The notes below the pieces were generated by a model. The model did not search any database and had not been told where the DNA came from. It saw only the letters and a program-made list of their open reading frames with translations. From contig NC_007908.1 of NCBI RefSeq assembly GCF_000013605.1, positions 310,001-374,000 of the forward strand: a stretch of 64,000 nt of DNA, in the 5' to 3' direction. The position numbers were made by a program, and so were the translations under genes. This stretch comes from Rhodoferax ferrireducens T118. Its GTDB lineage: Bacteria > Pseudomonadota > Gammaproteobacteria > Burkholderiales > Burkholderiaceae_C. Below are positions 1-8,064 of the stretch, in pieces (the stretch's first letter is position 1; each line of letters begins with the position of its first letter).

Positions 1-1
1 G

Positions 2-370
2 GGAGCGCCGATAGCCGGTGAAAAGTGGGCTGGTGCCGTCGACTCGGTCGGCAGCCACACGCTGGCCAATGTGCTGGCGCAAACAAAGTACCGGGGCGTG
101 GTCACCGCTTGCGGTCTGGCCCAAGGCATGGACCTCCCTGCTTCTGTGCTGCCTTTCATCTTGCGTAATGTGACGCTTGCTGGCATTGATTCGGTCAATG
201 CCCCCCAACAGGTGCGCATCGAGGCTTGGTCACGGCTGGCGCGGGACCTGGATTTGGCCAAGCTCGCACGCGCGACTCACGTGGTCGGCTTGGCCGAGGT
301 GCCCACGGTTGCCGCCCAAATGCTCGAAGGAAGAGTCCAGGGCCGCGTGGTTGTTGATGTCAACGCATGA
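2..370 (+). CDS. acuI: Acrylyl-CoA reductase / YhdH-family quinone oxidoreductase, C-terminal part
   Basis: This is the C-terminal part (about 122 residues) of an MDR-family zinc-free alcohol dehydrogenase; the 5' end lies outside the window. The frame is open from base 2 and reads AGAVDSVGSHTLANVL, then YRGVVTACGLAQG, LPASVLPFILRNVTLAGIDS and a VPTVAAQMLEGRVQGRVVVDV end. This is the Rossmann half and C-terminal signature of the AcuI/YhdH group, which reduces acryloyl-CoA to propionyl-CoA with NADPH. The physiological substrate here is inferred only. It stops 16 bases before the next SDR gene and may be the first visible member of the + strand catabolic block. Confidence 0.8.
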   Translation, partial: GAPIAGEKWAGAVDSVGSHTLANVLAQTKYRGVVTACGLAQGMDLPASVLPFILRNVTLAGIDSVNAPQQVRIEAWSRLARDLDLAKLARATHVVGLAEVPTVAAQMLEGRVQGRVVVDVNA

Positions 371-386
371 GTCTGTTGAGGCAAAT

Positions 387-1211
387 ATGAGTACAAACAC
401 CACCGTCAAGATGGCTAAGCGCGCACTGGTGACCGGCGCATCCAGCGGCATTGGCGCGGCCATCGCGCGTGAGTTGGCGGCGCTCGGCATTGATCTCGTG
501 CTGACGGCGCGCCGCCGCGCCGCGCTTGAAGCGGTCGCCGCAAGCTGCAAGGGCGTGAAGGTCGAGATCGTCACCGCCGATCTCGGCAAGCCCGATGCCG
601 CGCACGCACTGTGGGCCGCCGCCACTGCCAGTGGCCCTATCGACATCCTGATCAACAACGCCGGCTTCGGCTATTTTCGCCGCTTCGACGAGGTCGATTG
701 GGCGCGTGACGCGGAGCTTGTCCAGCTCAACATGACTTCGCTCGTCGCGCTTGCGCGCTGCTTTGTGGATGCGCACAGGGCTGGCACCACACCTGCGCAC
801 ATGCTGAACATCGCGTCGACCGGCGCGTACCAGTCCGTGCCGAATATGGCGCTGTATGCCGCGTCGAAAGCGTTCGTGCGCAACTTCAGCGAGGCTCTCC
901 ATGACGAGTACCGCGGCACACCACTGTCGGTGACCTGCATCTGCCCCGGCGGCACCGAAACCGCGTTCCACGCCGCGTCCGGCGGGGGCGACTACTCGTG
1001 GATCGCAAATGCTTCGACGAAAAGCGCTGAGTTCGTGGCACACGCTGCCGTCCGCGCAATGCTGGCTGGCAAGCGCACGGTGGTACCTGGCCTGTTTAAC
1101 CAGTTATCCACGTTCGGCGTGCGCTTCTTGTCGCGGCGCGTTGCGTCAAAGGTGGCGACCCAGGTGCTGGGCAAGCCTCGACTGGCGCTGCCGGTGCGAA
1201 GCGCGACCTGA
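387..1211 (+). CDS. Short-chain dehydrogenase/reductase
   Basis: A 274-residue classical SDR oxidoreductase using NAD(P)H. The cofactor loop TGASSGIG is at residues 16-23, the NNAG motif follows DILI, and the catalytic region has a Ser in NIASTGAY and the pair YAASK. The ATG at 387 was chosen because the family N-terminus begins just before the TGxxxGIG loop; the frame stays open upstream but reads as non-family sequence. It follows the reductase by 16 bases and precedes an alpha/beta hydrolase by 37, so it is likely co-transcribed. The substrate is unknown; this subgroup often acts on ketones or acyl chains. A near-identical 48-base stretch of its 5' end occurs in the remnant at 14.8 kb. Confidence 0.9.
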   Translation: MSTNTTVKMAKRALVTGASSGIGAAIARELAALGIDLVLTARRRAALEAVAASCKGVKVEIVTADLGKPDAAHALWAAATASGPIDILINNAGFGYFRRFDEVDWARDAELVQLNMTSLVALARCFVDAHRAGTTPAHMLNIASTGAYQSVPNMALYAASKAFVRNFSEALHDEYRGTPLSVTCICPGGTETAFHAASGGGDYSWIANASTKSAEFVAHAAVRAMLAGKRTVVPGLFNQLSTFGVRFLSRRVASKVATQVLGKPRLALPVRSAT

Positions 1212-1248
1212 GATCGCAGCCAAAGCCCGTCCACAAAAGGATTTCAAT

Positions 1249-2094
1249 ATGAGCTACAACCACCTCACCGCCACCACCCGCTTTGTGGAAGTCGATGGCG
1301 ACAAATTCGCCTATCGCCGCTGGGGCAATGCCACGTCAGACCAACCGCCCATGTTGTTGCTGCAACATTTTCGTGGCGGCATGGACCATTGGGACCCCTT
1401 GATGACCGACGGTCTTGCCGAAGGCCGTGAAGTCATTCTCTACAACGGCCGCGGCATAGCGTCGTCTGGCGGCAAACCGCGCACCCGAATTGAGGACATG
1501 GCCGACGATGCGGCCGCCTTCGTGCGCGCGCTGGGCCTGCAGCAGATCGACCTTCTGGGCTTTTCGCTGGGCGGCTTTCAGGCACTGGATCTGACCTGGC
1601 GTCATCCCACTCTGGTGCGCAAACTGATGTTGTTGGGTACCGGCCCGCGCGGCGGCAACCCCGACATGGAGCAGCGCGTGCTGACCACCGCCGTCAATCC
1701 CGTCCCCGATTTTGAAGACTTCCTGTACCTGTTCTTTGGTCGCTCGGCGCAGGCCGAGCAGGCCGCAAAGGCGTTCTGGGAACGGCGTCACCAGCGCAAG
1801 GATCAAGATCCGCCGTCCTCCCAGGAAGCCGGAATTGCACAGATCGAGGCCAACATACTCTATCTGCCAAGGCTGTCGGAGGACGATCCCTTCGCTTATT
1901 TGCGCGGCGTCCACCACCCCACGTTCATTCTCAATGGGGTGAACGACGTGATGGTCCCGACCATCAACTCGTTCTACATGGCTCGCAACATGCCGAATGC
2001 TCAGTTGTTCATCTACCCCGACGCTGGCCACGCCGCACAGTTCCAGTACCCGCAGCGCTTCCTGCGTCACGCAGTCCAGTTTCTGAGCGAGTGA
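1249..2094 (+). CDS. Alpha/beta hydrolase
   Basis: A 281-residue alpha/beta-hydrolase-fold protein without signal peptide, so cytoplasmic. The nucleophile elbow is GFSLGG, the acid is probably the Asp of NGVNDVMVP, and the catalytic His sits in PDAGHAAQFQ near the C-terminus. The oxyanion region is LLQHFRGGMDHWDP, where the usual HG is replaced by HFRGG. The start at 1249 matches the normal family N-terminus. It lies between an SDR and an SCP2-like gene, consistent with ester or C-C bond hydrolysis in a ring-degradation or lipid pathway. The substrate cannot be read from sequence. Confidence 0.87.
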   Translation: MSYNHLTATTRFVEVDGDKFAYRRWGNATSDQPPMLLLQHFRGGMDHWDPLMTDGLAEGREVILYNGRGIASSGGKPRTRIEDMADDAAAFVRALGLQQIDLLGFSLGGFQALDLTWRHPTLVRKLMLLGTGPRGGNPDMEQRVLTTAVNPVPDFEDFLYLFFGRSAQAEQAAKAFWERRHQRKDQDPPSSQEAGIAQIEANILYLPRLSEDDPFAYLRGVHHPTFILNGVNDVMVPTINSFYMARNMPNAQLFIYPDAGHAAQFQYPQRFLRHAVQFLSE

Positions 2095-2147
2095 CGTGAT
2101 GACAGTCATCGTCCGAGCGCGCTCTTCACTTCTAAAGGATGCCCGAA

Positions 2148-2546
2148 ATGCTTAAATTTAAATTCCTGTTGTGGGCACTCGCCCAGATGCTGCAACGAAA
2201 GATCAAGCACAGCCCCGACTGCGCACAGTATGTCGGGGCCAAACGCCTGCTATTTCAGATTCGCACAGCTTCCGGTGCCGGTCGCCACTATGTCATCGAA
2301 AACGGTGCGATCCAGTCCTTTGCCGGTTTGTCGCCGAATGCCCAGTTCACACTCAGCTTTACCAATGCTGCCAAAGGTTTCTCTATTCTGTCAGCCAAGG
2401 ACGCCCAGGCAGCCTTCATCAGAGGCGTGGGCAGCAAAGACTTGACCATCAGTGGCGACTTTCGCGAAGTGATGTGGTTCCAGGGGCTGACGGCATTCCT
2501 CCAGCCGCCGAAGATCGTTTCTCCCTATGACCGCACCGCGTTCTGA
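2148..2546 (+). CDS. SCP2-like sterol/lipid-binding domain protein
   Basis: A 132-residue protein resembling the SCP2 sterol-transfer fold: a hydrophobic N-terminal helix (FKFLLWALAQML), a beta-rich centre (LLFQIRTASGAGRHYVIENG, then GLSPNAQFTLSFTNAAKGFSIL) and a closing DLTISGDFREVMWFQGLTAFL. Such proteins bind hydrophobic acyl or sterol ligands. An AAAGGA box sits 8 bases before the ATG at 2148, which favours this start over the ATG at 2139 inside that box. Its stop is 7 bases before the next start, indicating an operon with the OYE reductase. Its presence points to a water-insoluble substrate for the block. Assignment to SCP2 is by pattern, not by search. Confidence 0.65.
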   Translation: MLKFKFLLWALAQMLQRKIKHSPDCAQYVGAKRLLFQIRTASGAGRHYVIENGAIQSFAGLSPNAQFTLSFTNAAKGFSILSAKDAQAAFIRGVGSKDLTISGDFREVMWFQGLTAFLQPPKIVSPYDRTAF

Positions 2547-2553
2547 GGTCCCC

Positions 2554-3798
2554 ATGAAAACAGACCTGCTGAATCAACCTTTGACCCTCCGCAACGGCAC
2601 CGTGCTGCGCAACCGACTCGCCAAGGCGGCCATGAGTGAAACGCTGGCTACCTACGACAATCGCCCGACCCCGGACTTTGTACGACTGTACCGGCGCTGG
2701 GGTTCCTCGGGGCTGGGAATGATCTTGACGGGCAACGTGATGATCGACCGCCGCGCACTGGGCGAGCCGGGCAATGTGGCGATCGAGGACGAGACTGACT
2801 TGTCTGTCCTCAGGCAATGGGCGCAAGCGGCAACCGAGCAAGGGACGGCTATCTGGGTGCAGCTCAACCACCCGGGAAAACAATCAACCAAGGGGTTGAA
2901 TGCGTACAACCTCGCACCCTCGGCTGTGCCTTTCCGGGAGGACATGGCGGCAATATTTGAGACCCCGCGCGAAGCCACCCCGTCCGAGATACAGGACATC
3001 ATCGAGCGATTTGGCCGCAGCGCTGCCATCTGTAAAAAGGCCGGATTCAGTGGCGTGCAGATCCACGGGGCGCATGGCTACCTGGTCAGCCAGTTCCTCT
3101 CTCCGCACCATAACCGACGCAATGACGAATGGGGCGGCACTTCTGAGAAGCGGCGGCGCTTCGTGTTGGCCGTCTACGCGGAAATCCGCCGCCAGGTCGG
3201 GCCAGACTTCCCGGTGGCGATCAAGCTCAACTCGGCCGACTTCCAACGCGGCGGCTTTACCGAAGAAGAATCGCTCGAGACGATCCGGGCGCTGGCCGAT
3301 GCGGGCATCGACCTGATCGAGATTTCAGGTGGCACCTACGAGATGCCCGCCATGGGTGGCGCGACGCAAGAGCCTCAAAAGGTGTCCACAGTGGCCCGCG
3401 AAGCCTATTTCATCGAATTTGCCGAGAAAGTGCGTGCCGCCGTGAAGGTGCCGCTGATGGTGACCGGAGGCTTCCGCACCGCGGCCGGCATGAACGCCGC
3501 CCTGCGTTCCGGTGCGCTGGATGTGGTGGGCCTGGCGCGGCTGCTGGCGATCGACCCCGACGCACCCGCCGCCTTGCTGCAAGGACGTGACAGCCCGCAG
3601 CAGGTCCGCCCGATCAAAACCGGCATCAAGGCAGTTGATCGCATGGGGATGATGGAGGTGTGGTGGTACGAGCGCCAACTCAAACGCATTGCAAGGGGCC
3701 AATCGCCGCGTCCCAATGAGAGCGGGCTGTCGGCTTTCTTGAAGTCTGCTGCAAGCAGCGGTTGGGGCACCTTTCGCACGCGCCGCATGCGGGCATAA
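2554..3798 (+). CDS. NADH:flavin oxidoreductase, Old Yellow Enzyme family
   Basis: A 414-residue FMN-dependent TIM-barrel ene-reductase. Typical OYE features are LRNRLAKAAMSE near residue 20, WVQLNHPGKQ, the substrate-site run IHGAHGYLVSQFLSP, NRRNDEWGG, and the phosphate-binding VTGGFRT then DVVGLARLLAIDP. A GAGG box lies 5 bases upstream of the ATG at 2554, preferred over the ATG at 2527 inside the previous gene. OYEs reduce activated C=C bonds of enones or enoates. With the SDR and the SCP2-like protein this suggests reduction of an unsaturated ketone intermediate; that role is an inference. Confidence 0.92.
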   Translation: MKTDLLNQPLTLRNGTVLRNRLAKAAMSETLATYDNRPTPDFVRLYRRWGSSGLGMILTGNVMIDRRALGEPGNVAIEDETDLSVLRQWAQAATEQGTAIWVQLNHPGKQSTKGLNAYNLAPSAVPFREDMAAIFETPREATPSEIQDIIERFGRSAAICKKAGFSGVQIHGAHGYLVSQFLSPHHNRRNDEWGGTSEKRRRFVLAVYAEIRRQVGPDFPVAIKLNSADFQRGGFTEEESLETIRALADAGIDLIEISGGTYEMPAMGGATQEPQKVSTVAREAYFIEFAEKVRAAVKVPLMVTGGFRTAAGMNAALRSGALDVVGLARLLAIDPDAPAALLQGRDSPQQVRPIKTGIKAVDRMGMMEVWWYERQLKRIARGQSPRPNESGLSAFLKSAASSGWGTFRTRRMRA

Positions 3799-3864
3799 AA
3801 ATGCAACTTCGGCAGGAGTGGACTTCTCTGCCCATGAAAAACAACCTATTGAAAGAACGGCTCC

Positions 3865-5076
3865 ATGTTTCACAGTGTGCGTCGTCCTGATTTGCTGATC
3901 ATCGTTCTTGCTTCAGCAGGTATTCTCATGGTCACCATGGGTATCAGACAGTCATTCGGGCTCTTTGTGAGTCCTGTGAATACCTCGACGGGTCTGGGTG
4001 TTGTCACCATCAGCTTCGCTTTGGCTATCGGCCAATTCACCTGGGGGGCTGTTCAACCGGTGGCTGGAGCCATTGCTGATCACTACGGTCCGCGCCCTGT
4101 ACTCATCGCGGGCCTGGTTATTTTGGCGCTAGGTTGCCTCATCACCCCCTTTGTTTCAAGTGGATTCGGTCTTGCCGCTTCACTTGGTCTATTGGCTTCG
4201 GTGGGGTCGGGAATGGGTAGTTTTTCCGTGCTGATTGGTGCGGCAGCTCGGCGTTTACCGGTAGAGTCAAGAGGTGCGGCCTCCGGGATCATCAATGCCG
4301 GCGGTTCCTTTGGGCAGTTCGTTTTCGCGCCCCTCCTGCAAAAGCTTATTCAGAGTATCGGCTGGATGGGGGCTATCGGCTCCATGGCAATCGTGGCCCT
4401 GGCCGCCATTCCTCTCGTCAGCCGGGTGACAGGCACACAGCCAGCACTTGACGCTCATGGCGTACACAACGGTGGGCTAAAGCGAGCGATTCTGGATGCA
4501 CTCAAGAACCCCAGTTATCTCCTTTTGCATGCTGGTTTTTTTACCTGTGGTTTTCATATTGCCTTCTTGGTGACGCATTTACCAGGGGAGGTTGGTCTCT
4601 GCGGTCTGCCGCCTAATGTTGCCAGTTGGTCTTTGGCGCTTATTGGCATCGCCAATATATTGGGTAGTCTGATTGCAGGCTCATTCGTGGCAAAGTATCG
4701 GAGCAAATACATCCTGTCAGTGATGTATGGTTCAAGAACGCTACTCATCTTGGGGTATCTGATGATGCCCAAAGTCGAGTGGACTTACTACCTGTTCGCC
4801 ATCGGGCTTGGTCTTACCTGGCTCGCCACCGTACCCCCGACCGCCGCCATCGTCGGCAAGCTGTTCGGTACCCGTTACCTTGCGACTTTGTTCGGATTGA
4901 CATTGCTGTCGCACCAGATTGGAGGATTTCTAGGAGCCTGGCTGGGCGGTATCTCAATGAGTCAGTTCGGAGACTTCACTTGGATGTGGTACGCCGACAT
5001 GGTCTTGGCCGCTTTGGCCGCCTTACTGAATCTGCCCATCCGCGAGGAACGTGTCAAAAGACTCGTCACCGCATAG
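3865..5076 (+). CDS. MFS transporter
   Basis: A 403-residue Major Facilitator Superfamily protein with about 12 hydrophobic segments spread evenly (IIVLASAGILMVTMG, ISFALAIGQFTWG, VLIAGLVILALGCL and so on). The loop between segments 2 and 3 has ADHYGPRPVL, the MFS A-motif position, and the pattern resembles the monocarboxylate/oxalate-formate porter branch (MGIRQSFGLFVSP at the first helix). It lies in the inner membrane and probably imports or exports an organic acid of the surrounding pathway. It starts 66 bases after the OYE gene and is followed by the thioesterase gene after 77 bases. Confidence 0.88.
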   Translation: MFHSVRRPDLLIIVLASAGILMVTMGIRQSFGLFVSPVNTSTGLGVVTISFALAIGQFTWGAVQPVAGAIADHYGPRPVLIAGLVILALGCLITPFVSSGFGLAASLGLLASVGSGMGSFSVLIGAAARRLPVESRGAASGIINAGGSFGQFVFAPLLQKLIQSIGWMGAIGSMAIVALAAIPLVSRVTGTQPALDAHGVHNGGLKRAILDALKNPSYLLLHAGFFTCGFHIAFLVTHLPGEVGLCGLPPNVASWSLALIGIANILGSLIAGSFVAKYRSKYILSVMYGSRTLLILGYLMMPKVEWTYYLFAIGLGLTWLATVPPTAAIVGKLFGTRYLATLFGLTLLSHQIGGFLGAWLGGISMSQFGDFTWMWYADMVLAALAALLNLPIREERVKRLVTA

Positions 5077-5153
5077 TCTTGAACGACTCTCCATGTGATA
5101 TGCCGCATCTACCACTGTTGTCGATGTCAAGATGTTTGAAGAAGGAATTGCAA

Positions 5154-5717
5154 ATGAATGTTGATCAAGTTGTGGCCAATTGGATGGCAGAGGAAGAGGA
5201 AACATGTGCGCACCTGATCGCACCAGATATTGCTACGAAAGAGCAGCTCGCCGGTCTCTCTGGTATGGAATTCTTCGAGAGGATACGGACAGGCAAACTG
5301 CCGCCCGCCCCAATCGGGGAAACTCTTGATTTCGTTGCGATTCGCATTGAGCCTGGCTCCGTGGTTTTCCAAGGTCGACCGCACCGCAGGCATTACAACC
5401 CCTTGGGCACGGTACATGGCGGATGGTTTGCCACATTGCTCGACACGGCGGTAGGATGTGCAGTGCATTCGACCTTGCAGGCAGGCAAAGGCTTCACCAC
5501 GCTGGAGTTGAAGGTCAATATGGTGCGCGCTTTGACCGATAGGGTTCCGTTAATCCGCGCGATAGGCAAATTGGTTCATGCTGGCCGTCAGGTTGCCACA
5601 GCAGAGGGGCGGATCGTCGGACCAGATGGCAAGCTATATGCGCATGCAACCACCACTTGTCTGATCTTCGATCATCCAAAAGTCAAAATGGGAAGTGGCA
5701 CAGCGCCAAGTCGTTGA
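5154..5717 (+). CDS. PaaI-family hotdog thioesterase
   Basis: A 187-residue hotdog-fold acyl-CoA thioesterase. The diagnostic run is NPLGTVHGGWFATLLDTAVGCAV, with the HGG turn and Asp of PaaI-type enzymes, followed by FTTLELKVNMVRAL and a final AEGRIVGPDGKLYAHATTTC strand. The N-terminal 60 residues (MNVDQVVANWMAEEEE...) are an extension. An AAGGA box 8 bases upstream supports the ATG at 5154. It would hydrolyse a CoA ester and may relieve CoA sequestration in the pathway. A decayed second copy of its first 27 codons and leader is present at 14.87-15.0 kb. Confidence 0.88.
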   Translation: MNVDQVVANWMAEEEETCAHLIAPDIATKEQLAGLSGMEFFERIRTGKLPPAPIGETLDFVAIRIEPGSVVFQGRPHRRHYNPLGTVHGGWFATLLDTAVGCAVHSTLQAGKGFTTLELKVNMVRALTDRVPLIRAIGKLVHAGRQVATAEGRIVGPDGKLYAHATTTCLIFDHPKVKMGSGTAPSR

Positions 5718-6025
5718 ACGCTGGACAGTCGATGCTGTTGATAGTTGCAGTGACCACACGGCATCGCCAGCCATGACGGAAGCGGTAGGTCGTGCTGCGT
5801 GAGTCGCGGAAAATTCAATCTATCGAAACCAAGAACTGTGTTGCTAAGCCGCTTTCCTCCGCATTTTCAGTGGACAGTTGCTGATGCCCTGTCGTCAACG
5901 TGCGCGTCTGGATTCACGACGTGCCCAAGGAGGCGTGGATGAGTGCAAAGGATTGGGGACGCTGAGGGATGGTTATAAAGTAAATGGGTCTGTAGCTCTT
6001 GTAATTACTTTGTGAGTAGCTATTG
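5718..6025 (+). other. Intergenic stretch without a recognisable gene
   Basis: About 300 bases after the thioesterase gene hold no frame I can assign. The last 40 bases (about 5985-6025) match the short interspersed repeat described elsewhere in this window, in reverse orientation (reverse complement CAATAGCTAC ... GAGCTACAG). The region then runs into the hicA fragment. Confidence 0.4.
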
Positions 6026-6026
6026 A
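5985..6026 (-). repeat. Short interspersed repeat, copy 1
   Basis: Read on the minus strand it gives CAATAGCTACTCAC, a 15-20 base variable centre, then GAGCTACAGACCCATTTA. This has the same two blocks (AATAGCT... and GGGCTAGAGGCC-like) and spacing as the copies at 28.4, 29.7, 48.6 and 53.1 kb. It adjoins the hicA fragment. Confidence 0.5.
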
Positions 6027-6151
6027 AAGTGAAGCATATCGTGATACTCGCGGTGCAGCCGAACAAGGTGACAGTGCCGCACCCCAAGAAAGATTTGCCA
6101 CAGCCTACCCAGCGCAGCATCCTCAAGCAGGCTGGCCTGGCTGATCACTGA
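6026..6151 (+). pseudogene. hicA: hicA toxin, 3' fragment
   Basis: The frame ending at the TGA of 6149-6151 reads KHIVILAVQ, then NKVTVPHPKKDLPQPTQRSI and LKQAGLADH. The VTVPHPKKDL...SILKQAGL run is the classic C-terminus of HicA mRNA-interferase toxins. The N-terminal half, including the usual start and most of the dsRNA-binding-like fold, is absent; in its place is the short repeat. The catalytic His region (GSH) is only partly represented by KHIV. It is therefore a dead remnant, followed after 17 bases by the matching antitoxin remnant. Confidence 0.75.
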
Positions 6152-6168
6152 TGACAGGGGTAACCCAA

Positions 6169-6393
6169 ATGCTTTATCCCGTTTATGTGCATGTAGGCGA
6201 CCCGGGCCACGCCCATGGTGTGACGTTTCCAGACTTTCTCTGCCGCCGATGAGTGGAGCGATCTGCCTGCCGCTATTCAGGAAGCGGTACAAGCACATTT
6301 TCGTGGAGAGCCCGAGGCGGTTCGGCCGCCCATCCCGCTGGAAGTGCTCACGGCTGACCTGCAGTACCAAGGCGGTGTGTGGTTGCTGATGGA
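6169..6393 (+). pseudogene. hicB: hicB antitoxin, frameshifted remnant
   Basis: From the ATG at 6169 the frame reads MLYPVYVHVGDPGHAHGVTF and PDF, then hits a stop after LCRR. In a different frame, starting about base 6239, it continues SAADEWSDLPAAIQEAVQAH, FRGEPEAVRPP and QYQGGVWLLM. Together this is a HicB antitoxin in which the usual PGCF segment after PDF is lost by a small deletion that shifts the frame. Similarity stops near 6393, where the sequence becomes the antisense of the GMC oxidoreductase 3' end. No DNA-binding tail remains. It is non-functional as it stands. Confidence 0.8.
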
Positions 6394-7961
6394 ACGTGCG
6401 ACATCGCGTATTCGGCCAACGCTGTAATCGTCAGTGCCGGGTTGACACCAGGATTGGCTGGCATCGCGCTTCCATCGCAGACCAGCATGTTCTTGTAGCC
6501 GAATATGCGCAGCTGCTGATCAATCACGCCACTTGAGGCATCAGCGCCAATCACGGCTCCTCCCAGAACGTGCGCAGTGGTAGGGATATTCGCCAACGCC
6601 TCAACGATGTTGCTCTGGGCGATGCCCCCGGTGTGCCGCGCGAGCCACTGGGTTGCTTGGTTGGCAACGTCGATGTACGTTGGATTCGGCCGCTCTCGAT
6701 TCTGCTCGGTGACAACGCGCCAGCCCCCGCCCAGCCAGCGCTTCCTGGGCTTCAAGGCGATCGCGTTGTCCAGGGTCTGCATCACCAGCAGGGTCACCAT
6801 GTGCCGACTCCAGCCGAACGGCCACAGCGTCTTTAGCCATTGCACGGGATGGTGAGTAATCGCGCCGAGCCACTTGAGCGGTCGCGTGACGCGGTTTCCC
6901 CTTCCGACCAACAGTGTGTACATCATCCCCATGAGGTCGGCGCGCCGACCATAGGTCAGGAACTCGATCTGGGTCTCGTCATCCAGTCTCACGCAGCTGC
7001 TGGCGGTGACATCCTTCCAGGTCTCCATGTCGGTGGGCAGTCGCACGTTCAGGACCGACTCACTGTTGGTGCGCACCAGGTCACCGAGGCGGTCACTGAT
7101 GCGTGGCAGCGAACCGCTCAGCTTGCAGTTCGCCAGCAGCTCGTTCGTCCCCAAGGTGCCGCCCGCCAACACGATGCCGCGAGCGGTGTGCACTTGGCGC
7201 CCCCTGCCAAACCAGGCACCAGGTCGCTGGGTGGTCACCTGGTAGCCTTCGCTGCCATCTGCTGCGCCGATCGGCCGCACATCGACGACTTCGCGTTCCG
7301 CCTTGATCTGCGCGCCAAGCTTCTCCGCGAACCACAAGTAGTTCTTGGTCAGCGTGTTCATCGCGCCAGTACGGCAGCCCACCATGCACGATCCGCACCG
7401 CATGCATCCGGTGCGATCAGGGCCCTGGCCGCCGAAGAACGGGTCTTTGACGGTCACCCCAGGATCGCCGAAGTAAACACCCGTCGGCGACAGGACGAAA
7501 TCGTCCTCCCGGCCAAAGTGCCGAGCCATCGACAACGCCAGGCGCTGGTTGGTGGATGTGAAGGGCACGGTGCTTACCCCCAACATCCGCTCGGCCTGTT
7601 CGTAGTGCGGTCGCAGTTCGCGTGCCCAGTCGCCCAGCCCGCGCCACTGCGCATTCTCAAAGAACTTGTCACGCGCCCGGTAGAGAACGCCGCCATAGAC
7701 CGTGCTGCCACCGCCAACCGCTGACTGGCTCGGGAAGAACACATGCCGGAAGACGCGCATGCGCATCACGCCTTTGAGGCCCAGGATCGGCGCCCAAACA
7801 AAGCGTCCGAGCTGCCATGCTGATTCGGCCAGGTCCTCGTCGCGGAACCGCCGACCGCGCTCCAGCACGCCGACGCTGTAGCCCTTCTCAGTAAGCCGTA
7901 GCGCTGAAACGCTGCCCCCGAAACCGGAGCCAATCACCAACCAGTCAAAATCGAATTTCAT
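6348..7961 (-). CDS. GMC-family FAD oxidoreductase, cholesterol-oxidase-like
   Basis: A 537-residue glucose-methanol-choline oxidoreductase. The FAD-binding loop GSGFGGSVSALRLTEKG is at residues 11-27, GGGSTVYGGVL near residue 83 is the second flavin motif, and the C-terminal NPGVNPALTITALAEYA is the GMC active-site end. Residues 186-196 carry four cysteines (C186, C189, C192, C196) as C-x2-C-x2-C-x3-C, seen in the actinobacterial cholesterol-oxidase-like branch. No signal peptide is visible, so it is probably cytosolic. It would oxidise a hydroxyl of an alicyclic or sterol-like substrate. The last 15 or so codons lie antisense to the hicB remnant, so the native C-terminus may have been replaced. 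Confidence 0.88.
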   Translation of the reverse strand: MKFDFDWLVIGSGFGGSVSALRLTEKGYSVGVLERGRRFRDEDLAESAWQLGRFVWAPILGLKGVMRMRVFRHVFFPSQSAVGGGSTVYGGVLYRARDKFFENAQWRGLGDWARELRPHYEQAERMLGVSTVPFTSTNQRLALSMARHFGREDDFVLSPTGVYFGDPGVTVKDPFFGGQGPDRTGCMRCGSCMVGCRTGAMNTLTKNYLWFAEKLGAQIKAEREVVDVRPIGAADGSEGYQVTTQRPGAWFGRGRQVHTARGIVLAGGTLGTNELLANCKLSGSLPRISDRLGDLVRTNSESVLNVRLPTDMETWKDVTASSCVRLDDETQIEFLTYGRRADLMGMMYTLLVGRGNRVTRPLKWLGAITHHPVQWLKTLWPFGWSRHMVTLLVMQTLDNAIALKPRKRWLGGGWRVVTEQNRERPNPTYIDVANQATQWLARHTGGIAQSNIVEALANIPTTAHVLGGAVIGADASSGVIDQQLRIFGYKNMLVCDGSAMPANPGVNPALTITALAEYAMSHVPSATTHRLGTAGQP

Positions 7962-8064
7962 GCTGGCATACCGTCCCTATAGATAGTTGTCGCCGGTGCT
8001 GACGGCGGCTGACTTGGTCCCGTGTTCTTGAAGTCTCGATCGGTGTTCAACGAGGGGGCGGGTG

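Noticed and set aside
6840..7724. Plus-strand frame opposite the GMC oxidoreductase
   Set aside because: Shadow of the real gene; sequence lacks any protein family pattern.
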